Of a stretch of 64,000 bases of DNA, positions 35,766 through 45,467 are shown piece after piece (within the stretch, counting starts at the first letter, position 1; every line of letters begins with the position of its first letter). This DNA comes from Cotesia glomerata (Eukaryota; Arthropoda; Insecta; Hymenoptera; Braconidae): NCBI RefSeq assembly GCF_020080835.1, contig NC_058161.1, positions 11,287,297 through 11,351,296 of the forward strand, read 5' to 3'. Below the pieces are notes generated by a model, which saw only the letters and a program-made list of their open reading frames with translations, made no database searches and was not told the DNA's origin. The translations under genes were made by a program, and so were the position numbers.

Positions 35766-36393
35766 CAATGATAGTTTAATTGTAACTATTGATTGAAAAA
35801 CTGGCCCTAATAGGATTCATAACGAGACGCGTCTGTATTTTTTTTCTAGAAAAAAAATTTCTTACGTTTTTTTTCAAACGACTTAAGATAAATGATACAA
35901 ATCGGTATGCTAATGATTTTCCATATTTATCATTATGTGGCAAAGAAATAAATTATGTAAGATGTGATAATTTGCCAATAGTTTTTACTCATATAATTCA
36001 ATACAAAAATGGTTCAGACTTTTTAAGTTATGGCTATGGAGAAGATTCTTTAATGGTTCGTATTTTTTTTTTTTATTGCTTTTGATAATTTATTTTGTAT
36101 TTTATTCAAAAGAATACTATAAAGTAGTTGACATGAAATAGGTATCATTTGAGCCAAATAAACTATTTATGAACATTCAAACTGGCAAAGTTTATCATCC
36201 AGGACCAATAACAGCAAATGGAATAGGTCTTGTCAGATCAAAACTCGGTATAGAATTAAGTTCATACTTTGAATTTGACAATGGTGAGAACCAAGCCCCT
36301 ACACATTTTAATTGGAATGGAACAAGACATTCTCTGGAGGAACAATGGTATCGAGATAAACTTCATTTGTTGAAAAATAATACTGAGATATAA
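34848..36393 (+). CDS. UPF0598 family protein (C8orf82 homolog)
   Basis: Four exons: 34848-34979, 35050-35098, 35850-36055 and 36142-36393, totalling 213 codons with stop, 212 residues, the usual length for the family. Recognisable family blocks are YIQGQSPKSRIREYFYFINH, LFLDDARMKNFTSCFK, YLSLCGKEINYVRCDNLPIV with VFTHI, VSFEPNKL and VYHPGP...GIGLVRSKLGIELS. The function of UPF0598 proteins is not known to me; the basic N-terminus before the conserved part would suit a mitochondrial presequence, which is an inference. Two ATG codons are adjacent (34848 and 34851), so the start may be either. Only plus-strand gene here, divergent from KATNB1 and tail-to-tail with AAMP (295 bases between stops). 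The donor after exon 3 (GTTCGT) is weak. A mariner-type MITE fills most of intron 2. Confidence 0.9.
35547..35835. mobile_element. Tc1/mariner-type MITE in UPF0598 intron 2
   Basis: Termini CAGTCGCGTCTCGTTATG and, reverse-complemented, CAGACGCGTCTCGTTATG, each next to TA (35545-35546 and 35836-35837). Arms extend inward for about 100 bases as an imperfect palindrome (TTTTTCAATCAATA...TATTGATTGAAAAA) around a central (TA)n tract at about 35691-35762. 289 bp, no coding capacity. Its right end lies 14 bases before exon 3. Confidence 0.88.
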
Positions 36394-36688
36394 CTTTTTC
36401 CACTATTAGTAATTTAAAAGTTATTAACACTCTGATTAATAATCTTATAGTATAAAAAATATATGAATGATGAAAATAATCTTGTCTGTTTCCAGAAAGA
36501 ATGAAGATTTCTTTAATTTATACTTTTTATACTCTCCCTCGTAGTTATTTATAAAAATAATCGTCAGATAACAAAGTTATTATTTAGTTTCAGTTGATAG
36601 ATAAAAAAAAGAAAATTCGGAAAAAATCAGTGTTGAAAACGATACAAAATCGTTATTTATACATATTTTTATTTTTTTGTTAATCTTA
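36394..36688. other. Convergent 3' space between UPF0598 and AAMP
   Basis: About 295 bases separate the stop codons of the two convergent genes; both 3' UTRs must lie here. No standard AATAAA was recognised with confidence on either strand. Confidence 0.4.
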
Positions 36689-38223
36689 TCATAAGATAGA
36701 AATATCAAAAATTCGAGCTGTGCCATCATCAGATGTTGTTAAAATTTTGTTTTGAGTCCTAAAACAAAATAATACAGATCATGAATCACAATAAAAAAAA
36801 AATTAAAATGAAAAAAAAAGTTCAATAATTACTTGGCAATGTTTAAATCAAGAATACTTCTAGAATGTCCATAAAGTACTTTGAGACATTGACTCGTTCT
36901 TGCATCGTAAAATCTTACGATGCCATCTAAGCCAGCTGTACACAACAATGACGAATTTCCTATCCATTCAAGTTTAACAATACCACTTTCTTGAGTTATT
37001 TTATGTCGTATTACTTGCTTAGAAATATCCCAAATAAATAATTCTCCTTCAATAGTTCCGGTAGCAGCTAAATGAAGTTCAAGATTTCTACAAAATCTTA
37101 TTGATTCAACCCAATTTTTTCGAGGTTCAGATTCAGCTCCTTCATCATCTATTTTGTCTATTTCAACTGTGTTATTTTCTTGTAATTTTTGGAGTACATT
37201 AATAATCTTTCCATTTGAAACTGTACTAATAACTGTTCTTCCATCCTGCGCTGCTGACATCATCAATTTACCATCGACTTGGCACTCTAAGCATATAATA
37301 TTTTGAGAATGTGCTGTATTCGCCGGTATCGCTGATTCTACAATACCCCCTTTTAAATCCAACACACGTATTGTTCCATCTTCGTAACCCGCAACAAGCT
37401 TCTTTCCTAATTAAAAATAAATAATTGTAATAAATTACTAAATAATTGATCAGCTTAAAAAAAATGATAGAAATACCATCTGGTGTAAGAGCTCCAGTTT
37501 CATTTTTGTGACCATATCCTTGAAAAACTTTACATTCACCACTTGGAATTTTCCACATATATGTTTCACCTATAGTGCTACCAGCCAAAATAACATTTGC
37601 TAAATTATGCCATTTCATCCACTGCAAATTAAAAATTTCTTGATGCAATAAATAATTTTTGATAATTAAAATTAATTTAATTAATTTATTTAAAATTAAT
37701 TAATTTAAGGTACTTACCGCCGCATCGCCCATATTAAAGTCCCAAACAATAACTTTACTTTTCATTTCCCAAACCTGAATAAAACCATTCATATCTCCAA
37801 CAGCTAAATAAGAATTATCATAATTGAACTCAGCAAAAATAATAGTATCCGTATGTCCAGAACATTTATAAATCATTTCTCCTGATGATGTATCCCAAAC
37901 AAAAGCAACATCATCTTGACCTCCAGTAACTGCAATTTTTCCATCATTTGATAAAGATCCGCAAATGATTGCATCTACAATATAGATGATGCAAGAAAAA
38001 ATTATCAATGTTAGTTTGAACTTAATAACAATAGTGGAAAATTCATTATACCGTTATGATGTCTAAAAACAGTTATAGCATCGTCCGTTTCTGCATCATC
38101 TGCTTCCATTTGACCATTTTCTGTATCTGATTCGGAATTATCGAATAATTCTTCCATCTCATCCACATAAACGATATCATCGTCAAATTCGTCAGATTTT
38201 GACGAACTGTCATCTTGAAACAT
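36689..38223 (-). CDS. AAMP: Angio-associated migratory cell protein homolog (WD40)
   Basis: Five exons: 38052-38223, 37718-37974, 37477-37621, 36833-37406 and 36689-36758, totalling 406 codons with stop, 405 residues, close to the vertebrate length. The N-terminus is strongly acidic (FDDDIVYVDEMEELF), as in AAMP. WD40 repeats follow: IAVTGGQDDVAFVWD, YLAVGDMNGFIQVWEM, WMKWHNLANVILAGSTIGET with MWKIPSGECKVFQG, GYEDGTIRVLDLKGG, and LDGIVRFYDARTSQCL, ending in TSDDGTARIFDIS. In vertebrates AAMP is linked to cell migration and its yeast relative to ribosomal protein chaperoning; the role here is inferred from homology only. The start was chosen at MFQDD because a CAG acceptor lies just upstream, implying a non-coding first exon. 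Confidence 0.92.
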
Positions 38224-38392
38224 TTTCTGCAACAATAATAATAACTATTTATTTATTTATTTTTTTACTCGTCTTTATGTAAAAAATGATATTTATTTCA
38301 ACATAAACAAACTCTTGTGTATAAATAATTTTAAATTTTGAAAATAGAAATTGAACTTTTCATTTTTTATATCAATAAATAAGATTATTAGT

Positions 38393-38506
38393 AGATTTCA
38401 TAGAAATCTAACTATTGCATTGGTCCTCATGACGGAACTTTTAAAAAATTTTGCTATATTCTGACTATACTCGTCGAACTGAGTCAGAAAATACATATGG
38501 TTCAAA

Positions 38507-38569
<63 letters not shown>

Positions 38570-39236
38570 GATATAACGCGGCTTGTCACGACGATAACGT
38601 CGCCAATTTACAACGGATCTCAACCAAACTCAACATACTTATTCTACAGATAAATACCGAAGTCAAGTTCGAAGATGAGCTGAATCAGTCAAGTAATTTA
38701 GAAATGCCAGGATTTCAAAATTTTGAAAATCATAAAAACTCATATTTCTTCACTTTTTTACTCGAATAACTTTTGAATGGTATAACTTATTGAAACTCTG
38801 TAAATTGCATCTGAAAGCTCTTTAAATAAGCTTCAATTTGAGTACCATATATGTGTAGTCTCGAAATCATTTAGAAATGCCATGATTTCAAAATTTTCAA
38901 AATCATAAAAATTTATATTTCTTCACATTCTTACTCAAATAACTTTTGAATGAGATAACTGATTGAATCTCTGTAAATTGCATCTGAAAGCTCTTTAAAT
39001 AAGTTTTAATTTGAGTATCATATCATTTCTGTAGTCCCAAAATTATGTCTTATTCCGCTATGTTAATTATGAAATTTGCTATTGCATTCGTTTTATAAAA
39101 TTTTTAATTTAATTTTTTTCATTAGAACACTATCATTGTAATAATTACAATAAAAATCATACGTTAAAATTCAATTGTAATTTTGATTGATAAGTAATAA
39201 AATGAAATCTACTTCCATTTCGGCTGCCGAATGGTC
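38393..39236 (+). mobile_element. Terminal-hairpin repeat family, copy 3
   Basis: Starts with TAGATTTC-ATA-GAAATCTA then ACTATTGCATTGG and ends with CATTTCGGCTGCCGAATGG and a T run, matching both ends of the copies near 17.9 and 20.7-22.3 kb. The interior has a TA tract (about 38511-38567) and two tandem versions of a block containing 'ctgtaaattgcatctgaaag' (about 38,805 and 38,970). No protein is encoded. Confidence 0.7.
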
Positions 39237-39239
39237 TTT

Positions 39240-40243
39240 TTTTTTTTTTATATAAGGTAGTAAGTAATTCTTTACATGATTGATTATCGATATATTAATA
39301 AATTAGAGATTTAAAAGTTCCGTATCGTATGTATGTATGTATGTATGTATTTATTTAATATGCCAAGGCAATTTGCCGAATGGCAAAGGTTTGTACATAG
39401 TTTTATAAATTTTCACTTAGAATTTTAATACAAAGTAATAAACTTAGGTATTGAATTTACGATAAAAAAATTGATAGTATCAAAGAATTTTCAAATATTG
39501 TTTGATTTTTAGAATCTATCATTTGTTTAAGCTTGAATAACTATAAATCAAAACTGATTTTGAATTATAAAAAATACTCATTCCCAAATAGGCATATTTA
39601 TTTGATTGTCACACGCAAAGAATCGGAACACTAAAAATTTCTCATTTTTTAAATCTAGAATTTTTTATATTCTGACAAATCATTGAACTTCAGAATCATA
39701 AAAACGATTGACATATTAACACGTATCATAGTAAATTATAAAATAAAAAATAGACAATACAAAAAGCTTACTCAATCTTTTTTTAAATTTTGCACTACAC
39801 CGTAAATCACAGATATGTAGTCATCAACACGTGAGTGGAGGCTGGTCGGTACATTAGTCATAAACACATGACTTATTAGCTGCATTTATCAATGTAAAAC
39901 GTATACGTTCACTATTAGCCCTATAATGCTATTAAAAATTATTCTAGGCTGAAATGCGTATGTACGCGCCATCTATTACATTAATGCTACATCAATTAGA
40001 ACATTAGAACGGCCTGTTTTATCAATTTTTTTACGATAAGCTTAGTCGCAAGTAGGAGGCACCGCTTGGCATTTTTATCCATGATGAACGCCCCTTTATC
40101 ATTTGCTATAGCATATCTTTAGTACAGCAGGTTCACCAACCTTAGAATTCAAAAGTTCCTTATACCTTCTGCATTTTGTCACACCCTCGTCCCACCCTCC
40201 ACTGTTATGGGCAGGTTGACAACTGTACTCCAAATTACTCAAC
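39240..40243. other. Intergenic, no gene seen
   Basis: AT-rich, with a short run of 'gtat' repeats near 39,330. No exon, RNA gene or clear repeat border was found. Confidence 0.4.
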
Positions 40244-40592
40244 TCCCCTGATAGCCATCTTAACTTAAACTTTTATTCAATCTACTGCCGAAATTTGTAG
40301 CCAACTTGATGAAAAAAGTTGCAAACCAAACGTTTTTACTTAAGTTGTCTACAAGTTACAGTGCAATTTGACGTCAAGACTTTCAGTACAAGTATTTTAT
40401 TCAAGTTGTAGTAAAATTGTAGTACAATTTAACTAAAAGTTCGGTGTTAACTTGTATTCAAATTGGGGCTGTAAATTGCATTCAAATTGTTTACAACTAT
40501 TGTACTATAAAAATTTACGGCAAACTTGATGTCAAGTTAACTGTAACTGCTGAAATGCAACTACTTTTAATCAAAGCGTGGCTATCAGGGTC
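40244..40592. mobile_element. TIR element (MITE) with CCCTGATAGCCA ends
   Basis: Left end CCCCTGATAGCCATCTTAAC and right end, reverse-complemented, ACCCTGATAGCCACGC. The interior repeats 'caagttgt' and 'caaattg' words on both strands. The 67-codon frame inside is not supported as a gene. No target duplication was recognised. Confidence 0.5.
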
Positions 40593-41059
40593 GCACTGTA
40601 TTCAAAGCCAACAGTATTCAATGCAGAGTTTACTCAGCGCTGAATAGATAAATAAGCAAGCCTCGGTAAGAACGAATTCAATCAGAGAGAAATGACCATA
40701 TGGCGCTGTATGGAGATTCCGAAATCATCTTGAATTAATCAAGATAATATTTAAATAGATTGAACTTGGTAATAAATATAAACTAGTCATTACTTATTAG
40801 ATTTATTTATAGAAAAAAAACTAGTCTATTTTATTATACCTTTATAAATAATTATAAAAATTATAAAACTTGGGTTAAAACTATTTAAATATTAATGAAA
40901 ATATTTTAATTTTGATAATTATGGTCACACGATTTATTTAAAAAATTAGTTTGATTATAAAAACTTTATAATATTTTATTAGTTAAAATTAAGACAATTT
41001 TATTATAAAATAACATTTTGTGCACAATTGTTAGCTTACATTAAAATAATTAGGTTTAA

Positions 41060-41540
41060 GAACAAGTATGTGAAAAAAAAAATTGCTTCTAGAAATAAAT
41101 TTCTAAAAACTTGATTGTGTTGAATCAATAATACTCGTTTTATTATTAATTGAATATTATTATTAACTATAATAAATTTAATTAATAAAAACTCTTATTA
41201 TTGACTCAACACGATCAAATTTTAAGAAATTAGTTATAAGGAAAATTTTTTTCTTATAAAAAAACGCTGGCGAAATCATAATGATTCAAATGTAAGAATA
41301 ATTAAAACTTATTAAAATTGAAAACAAATGTTCGAAAAAAATCTTAAAATCAGTTAAGAACAGAAATATTAAAAAAAAAATGCTTCCACAAATAAATTTC
41401 TGAAAACTTGATCGTGTTGAATCAATAATATTCATTTTATTATTAATTAAATATTATTATTAACTATAATTAATTTAATTAATAAAAAAAAACTCTTATT
41501 ATTGACTCAACACGATCAAATTTTAAGAAATTATTTTTAT
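41060..41540. repeat. Two tandem copies of a ~135-bp hairpin element
   Basis: Each copy (about 41098-41230 and 41398-41532) is an inverted repeat: ACTTGAT(C/T)GTGTTGAATC at the left pairs with GACTCAACACGATCAAAT at the right, with an AT-rich centre. The preceding 'gcttc.a.aaataaatttct' is also shared, so the duplicated unit is about 300 bases. It lies just downstream of the RING exon. Confidence 0.75.
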
Positions 41541-41573
41541 GATTTTCTTTTATTTTTTTAATCTAAACCTGCA

Positions 41574-41752
41574 CTATGGATGATTGGTAAATATTTTAAT
41601 TTTTCGTAATTTTTCACGACAGAGTGGACAGCGATCTCCAATTTTTCGATTGCACTCATTGCAAAGACATAAATGACCGCATTTAATAAATGCCCAGACA
41701 GCAGCCCGAAATCTACAGCAGCAGCATATGCTTGTCCCTTCCGGAATAATCT
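41574..41752 (-). CDS. Orphan terminal exon encoding a C-terminal RING finger
   Basis: The exon starts after a TTTTCAG acceptor (41754-41753) and ends at TAG (41576-41574). It encodes about 59 residues including ICCCCRFRAAVWAFIKCGHL and CLCNECNRKIGDRCPLCREK. The spacing C-x2-C-x11-C-x-H-x3-C-x2-C-x6-C-x2-C is that of a RING-HC finger, the E2-binding module of ubiquitin ligases, in the C-terminal position seen in IAP, MYLIP and neuralized-like proteins. No upstream exon of the gene was recognised before WDR59; the transposon-rich duplicated block at 42,173-44,620 lies directly upstream and may have separated it from its 5' part. It could be a live gene with divergent short exons or a leftover fragment. 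Confidence 0.55.
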
Positions 41753-42045
41753 CTGAAAATATTAATTTAAATTAGTAAAGAAAAATTGATTAATCTTTGC
41801 TCGCTTCACAAATTACAGTTCAAGATTTTTTACCATTTGTAAAATATAATTGCCGTTAAATATAATATAATTAACAAACATAAATAATGCTGTGAAGCGG
41901 GAAAGAATAGGAGTTACGGTAATTATTACATGAAGCGTTCCACATTCACGTAACAGGATATTGGTAGGAAAGGATTGAGAAAGGAATGTGGAGAGGGTCA
42001 TCTTAATGTGAGTTTATAGAATATGCGAGAAAAAATTATTAGATA

Positions 42046-42117
42046 GCTCGGACTGGGATTCGAACCCAGAACCTTCCGAAGACATGTCGGCTACTCTACC
42101 ATTTGAGCTATCCGGTC
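42046..42117 (-). tRNA. tRNA-like sequence (tRNA pseudogene or SINE head)
   Basis: A 72-base stretch on the minus strand folds as a tRNA: D arm GCTC...GAGT, T arm CTGGG-TTCGAAT-CCCAG (perfect), A box TAGCTCAAATGG and perfect B box GGTTCGAATCC. The acceptor stem has two mismatches, and the anticodon loop CATGTCT lacks the U at position 33 that functional tRNAs carry; the nominal anticodon would be TGT. No CCA and no clear Pol III T-run follows at once. A degenerate tRNA or the head of a SINE is more likely than a working gene. Confidence 0.45.
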
Positions 42118-42172
42118 TATACTAAATTTCCTTTCGCTTATTCTATATACATTAAGCCACACCGTCCATCTT

Positions 42173-44620
42173 AATCTTTGGCCCACTCGAGTGGTATGGA
42201 AGATTTCATACTAACTTTACCATCTCTCTATACCTCTACGTGTAAAAGATACAATTTCGAAAATTAATTACTCAAAAACGGTGCGGTCAATTGATCTGAA
42301 ATTTTGGTAGTGAATTATTAATATATTTATCTTTCAATAAAAAAAATTTCATAATTTTCTGTTGAAATGCCTATCACGCTACAACTACCTTAAATAAGTG
42401 CTCAGCTGTAGCTGCTTGGGCAATGATTTCTTGACTAGAAGAAGCAGCAGTAGAAACATCCATTCCAGAGTCATTAATTTCTCTTTCAAAAATCTGTTGC
42501 AGTTTCCAAAATCTACTCACTATTTTTCCTTCAACATTATCGTAAAACCTGTATAAAAAGAAATGAAATTTAATAAAAATGAAAATCATACTGACGAAAA
42601 GCAAAAATAAAAACCACCTGACTACAATGCATAATGTTTGAATCGCTGAAATATCAGTTGACTCATCAATTAATATGCTGAAAAACGTATTTTTTAATTT
42701 TTCACACAAAGTCACAGTTTGTGATTCTGCAATGACATTTTTAACAACTGCTTTAGCTTTAGTCGGTTTCAATTGTACTTCTTGAAGTGTTTTCGAGTTT
42801 CAATAACAGTCTTTCAGTAAATCTATTAAGTGATCCATAATGTTGAATGATAAATTATGCTCGCAACCATGAAAGCACACATTTTTATTTCAGCTCTCTT
42901 AGTTAAAGAGCTCATTGATGATTTTTCTTTGCTACTATCGATACATTTTTTTAATGATTGTTGACTTTCGGATGGGACTGATTCCATTTTTTTTGTGTGA
43001 CTCAGTGATTCTGCATGCTTATCAATTACTCCGATGTCAGCTTTCATAGATTTCTTATTACAAATAGTGCAAATGGCTTTCGTTTGGTCATCAGGGTGAG
43101 GCATCAATCATTTTCCATAGTTTTTTTTAGTTTGCCAAGCAAATCGAAATTTTTGAACTCGATGAGTGCTTAGAAAGTTTTTGCGTATTTTTTTCTTAGG
43201 AAGTGTATTTAAATTTGATTCATCGGAATCAGAACTTTTATCGATCATTTTGTCAATATATAGTCATAAAGACTTCCCAAATGTTTTAAAGTAGAATCAA
43301 TACACTTTAAATAAACCATTTATTTCCAGAAGCTCTTCCTATCAGTCGTAGATTTAGAATTTAGCGTGAGGTTAAGAGAAACCGTTAAAGTATAAATTTA
43401 TTAAAGTTTTAGACTGGGGTACCTAAAATACTATGCACACACTGACAAATTAAAATTAACCAATCACATTAATACATATCTAAAAATACATTCATCATTG
43501 GCTGACACTATCGTCACGCTATCTTTTAAACATAATAGGAAACATTTATCCAAGACTCGAGGCGGGATTATAAATTATACTTGAAAAGATGTTATAGAAA
43601 TTATTTTATTTATAAAATTGCTGTCGTGCCAAATTATTGTATTTTTCTGAGGATTGTACGCTTAGGATTGAAGATTGAAAAAAACATGAAATTGTGATAC
43701 GTGTACAATAATTATCGTACGTCTGCCAACACTGATGATAGACAGACTGGATAGCTAATGCATCTACACATACTTATGAACTCTGAAACATCAGCAGTTC
43801 GATGTGATGTTACATGTCCATACCTTACTCATAGGTATCTCCATCTACAAACATGAATTTACTCTCAACTAGTGTGTAGAAAATTTCGGGCCTGTTTTTT
43901 AATCCGAGGTAAAATTTTATTCAATGTTGAGGTGTTATGTCCTCTTCTTGGTGGACAACGATAGAAATCTTTATTTAAATTTAAAGTTACCGACGTGGTC
44001 TTTGATTTGCCCGGGAATATTGAAATACTCAACTTTATCAACGGGAACTTGTAGGATGAGGAAAATGATATAAAATGAATATAAATTAAATAAATAATTG
44101 AACGGAATGAAGTTAACTGAATCGAAGTATATATTCAAAAGACTTTACACAAAATTAGAAACGAGGTGATAAGTCTGAGCTCGAATACTATTCTGATTCT
44201 TCACTAAAATTTACTAAGTCCGACTCGCAGCAGTAGAAGTGGCGGGGGCGGATCTCCCTGCCATCCGAGTATTCCGCTGTACTGGCCTTTTGGCAACGTT
44301 GATTGGTCCTTCTTCTTCCTTCTGGGTCCTAGCTGTACTCCTACTCAGGTACTCGTCCTTTCCGGCCGTTGTTGAACTACCTGGGCTCGCCAGCAGAGTT
44401 TGTCCGAAGTTTCATCATCCCTGGGAATTTACCGGACTGAGTGGTTGAACTGGACTCGTCATAAATGAGGGTCACTAATCTGCTCAGACTATCTTCTCGC
44501 ATTTTTTTATACAACATGTTATATTTCTTATGAGATTAAAATATATTTTATAATTTCTATAATTACTTAAGTCGAGGGCAATTAGGTAGTAAATTTATAT
44601 ATTTATGGCTTAATCCTCTT
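42173..44620. mobile_element. Duplicated block: half MITE + hAT 5' half + flank
   Basis: This 2,448-base block matches 52,898-54,552 almost perfectly, except that the latter lacks 793 bases. It comprises the right half of the TTAA-type MITE (42173-42389), the N-terminal half of a hAT element up to its terminal CAGTGTTGGCAGAC (43734, minus orientation), the 8-bp ATGATAGA (43735-43742), and 878 bases of unique flank. The left breakpoint falls at the centre of the MITE palindrome (CCACTCGAGTGG). The orientation is the same as the source. Frames at 44239-44448 and 54171-54380 are identical only because the block is duplicated. Confidence 0.88.
42374..43107 (-). pseudogene. hAT transposase, N-terminal half (broken)
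   Basis: Reading down from 43107: a BED-like zinc finger start (AICTICNKKS...HAESLSHTKKM), a Ser/Lys linker, then EHNLSFNIMDHLIDLLKDC after a frame shift near 42,865, an in-frame TGA near 42,800, and KAKAVVKNVIAESQTVTLCE with FFSILIDESTDISAIQTLCI. A 69-base GT/AG intron (42549-42617) interrupts before RFYDNVEG. The Asp of LIDESTD is the usual first catalytic Asp of hAT transposases. The stop, the frame shift and the missing C-terminal half make it non-functional. The same defects downstream of the deletion are present in the copy at 53,099-53,700. Confidence 0.8.
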
Positions 44621-45467
44621 AAAATCCTCAAAAAAATAAAACGAGTCCTACCACAAAAATTTGCTCCCTACCCTAGTCGCTCACGACCTTAGTAGTTTAT
44701 GCAACTTCAAACAAATAATAATAAAAAAAAAAAGAAAATAATTCTAATAAGTATTTAACGGCGGATTTAATTTATTTATAAATTATAAGTAAACAAAAAA
44801 AATGTAAGTTTTGGAGATATTTAATTTTTAATTCCCATTTTTTTTGGTTTACTTATAATTTATATACAAATTAAATCCACCGTTAGATACTTATTAGAAT
44901 TCTTAACTAATCGGTTGGGTATCGAAATTTACCGAAACCGGGTAAAACTGGCTAGATTTCGTAGGCTACTCGCTTCGAACAGCCGACTATTATTACAGTC
45001 AGCTACACAGCAGAGCGCTGTATTTGAAAATAATCAACGGCAATATTATGGAGACTCTACGCATAGTGTATAGTCTCCATAAACAATATATTTATGGTGA
45101 AGAAATCTTTTCTGCGTAACTGTTGCTTTACAGTTACCCCAACGTATCAGTAGTAATTCTCAGTGAATCACGGCAATTTTTTTTCTTTTTGTGTAACGTC
45201 ACGATATTTCAAGATAATTTGTCGTGATGTATAAAGTTATTGTGGTTTATAAATAATATGGATTTGCTAAAAAATTACAGTTGTTATTAAAATTTTAATA
45301 ATCAAACTCAATGTTAAATTTAGATCATAGATTCATTTTCACACAACTTTGATATTTAAAAAATGTATATCTAAATTCTATATACACTTAATACTGATAG
45401 GAACTGATAGGAAGCATCTGGAAAGTATTTTAATTTATACATAATTTATTTACAACTTGATCAATTT
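44621..45467. other. Intergenic 3' of WDR59
   Basis: No coding pattern. An inverted repeat is present: 'taataagtatttaacggcgg' near 44,745 against 'ccgttagatacttattagaa' near 44,881, with arms of about 65 bases. The minus-strand AATAAA at 45450-45445, 18 bases after the WDR59 stop, is its likely poly(A) signal. Confidence 0.55.
45445..45450 (-). promoter_or_regulatory. Poly(A) signal of WDR59
   Basis: AATAAA on the minus strand, 18 bases past the stop codon at 45468. Such a short 3' UTR is plausible in compact insect genes. Confidence 0.5.

Noticed and set aside
44239..44448. 69-codon frame found identically at 54171-54380
   Set aside because: Identity is explained by the recent DNA duplication; the frame has no recognisable domain and does not prove coding.
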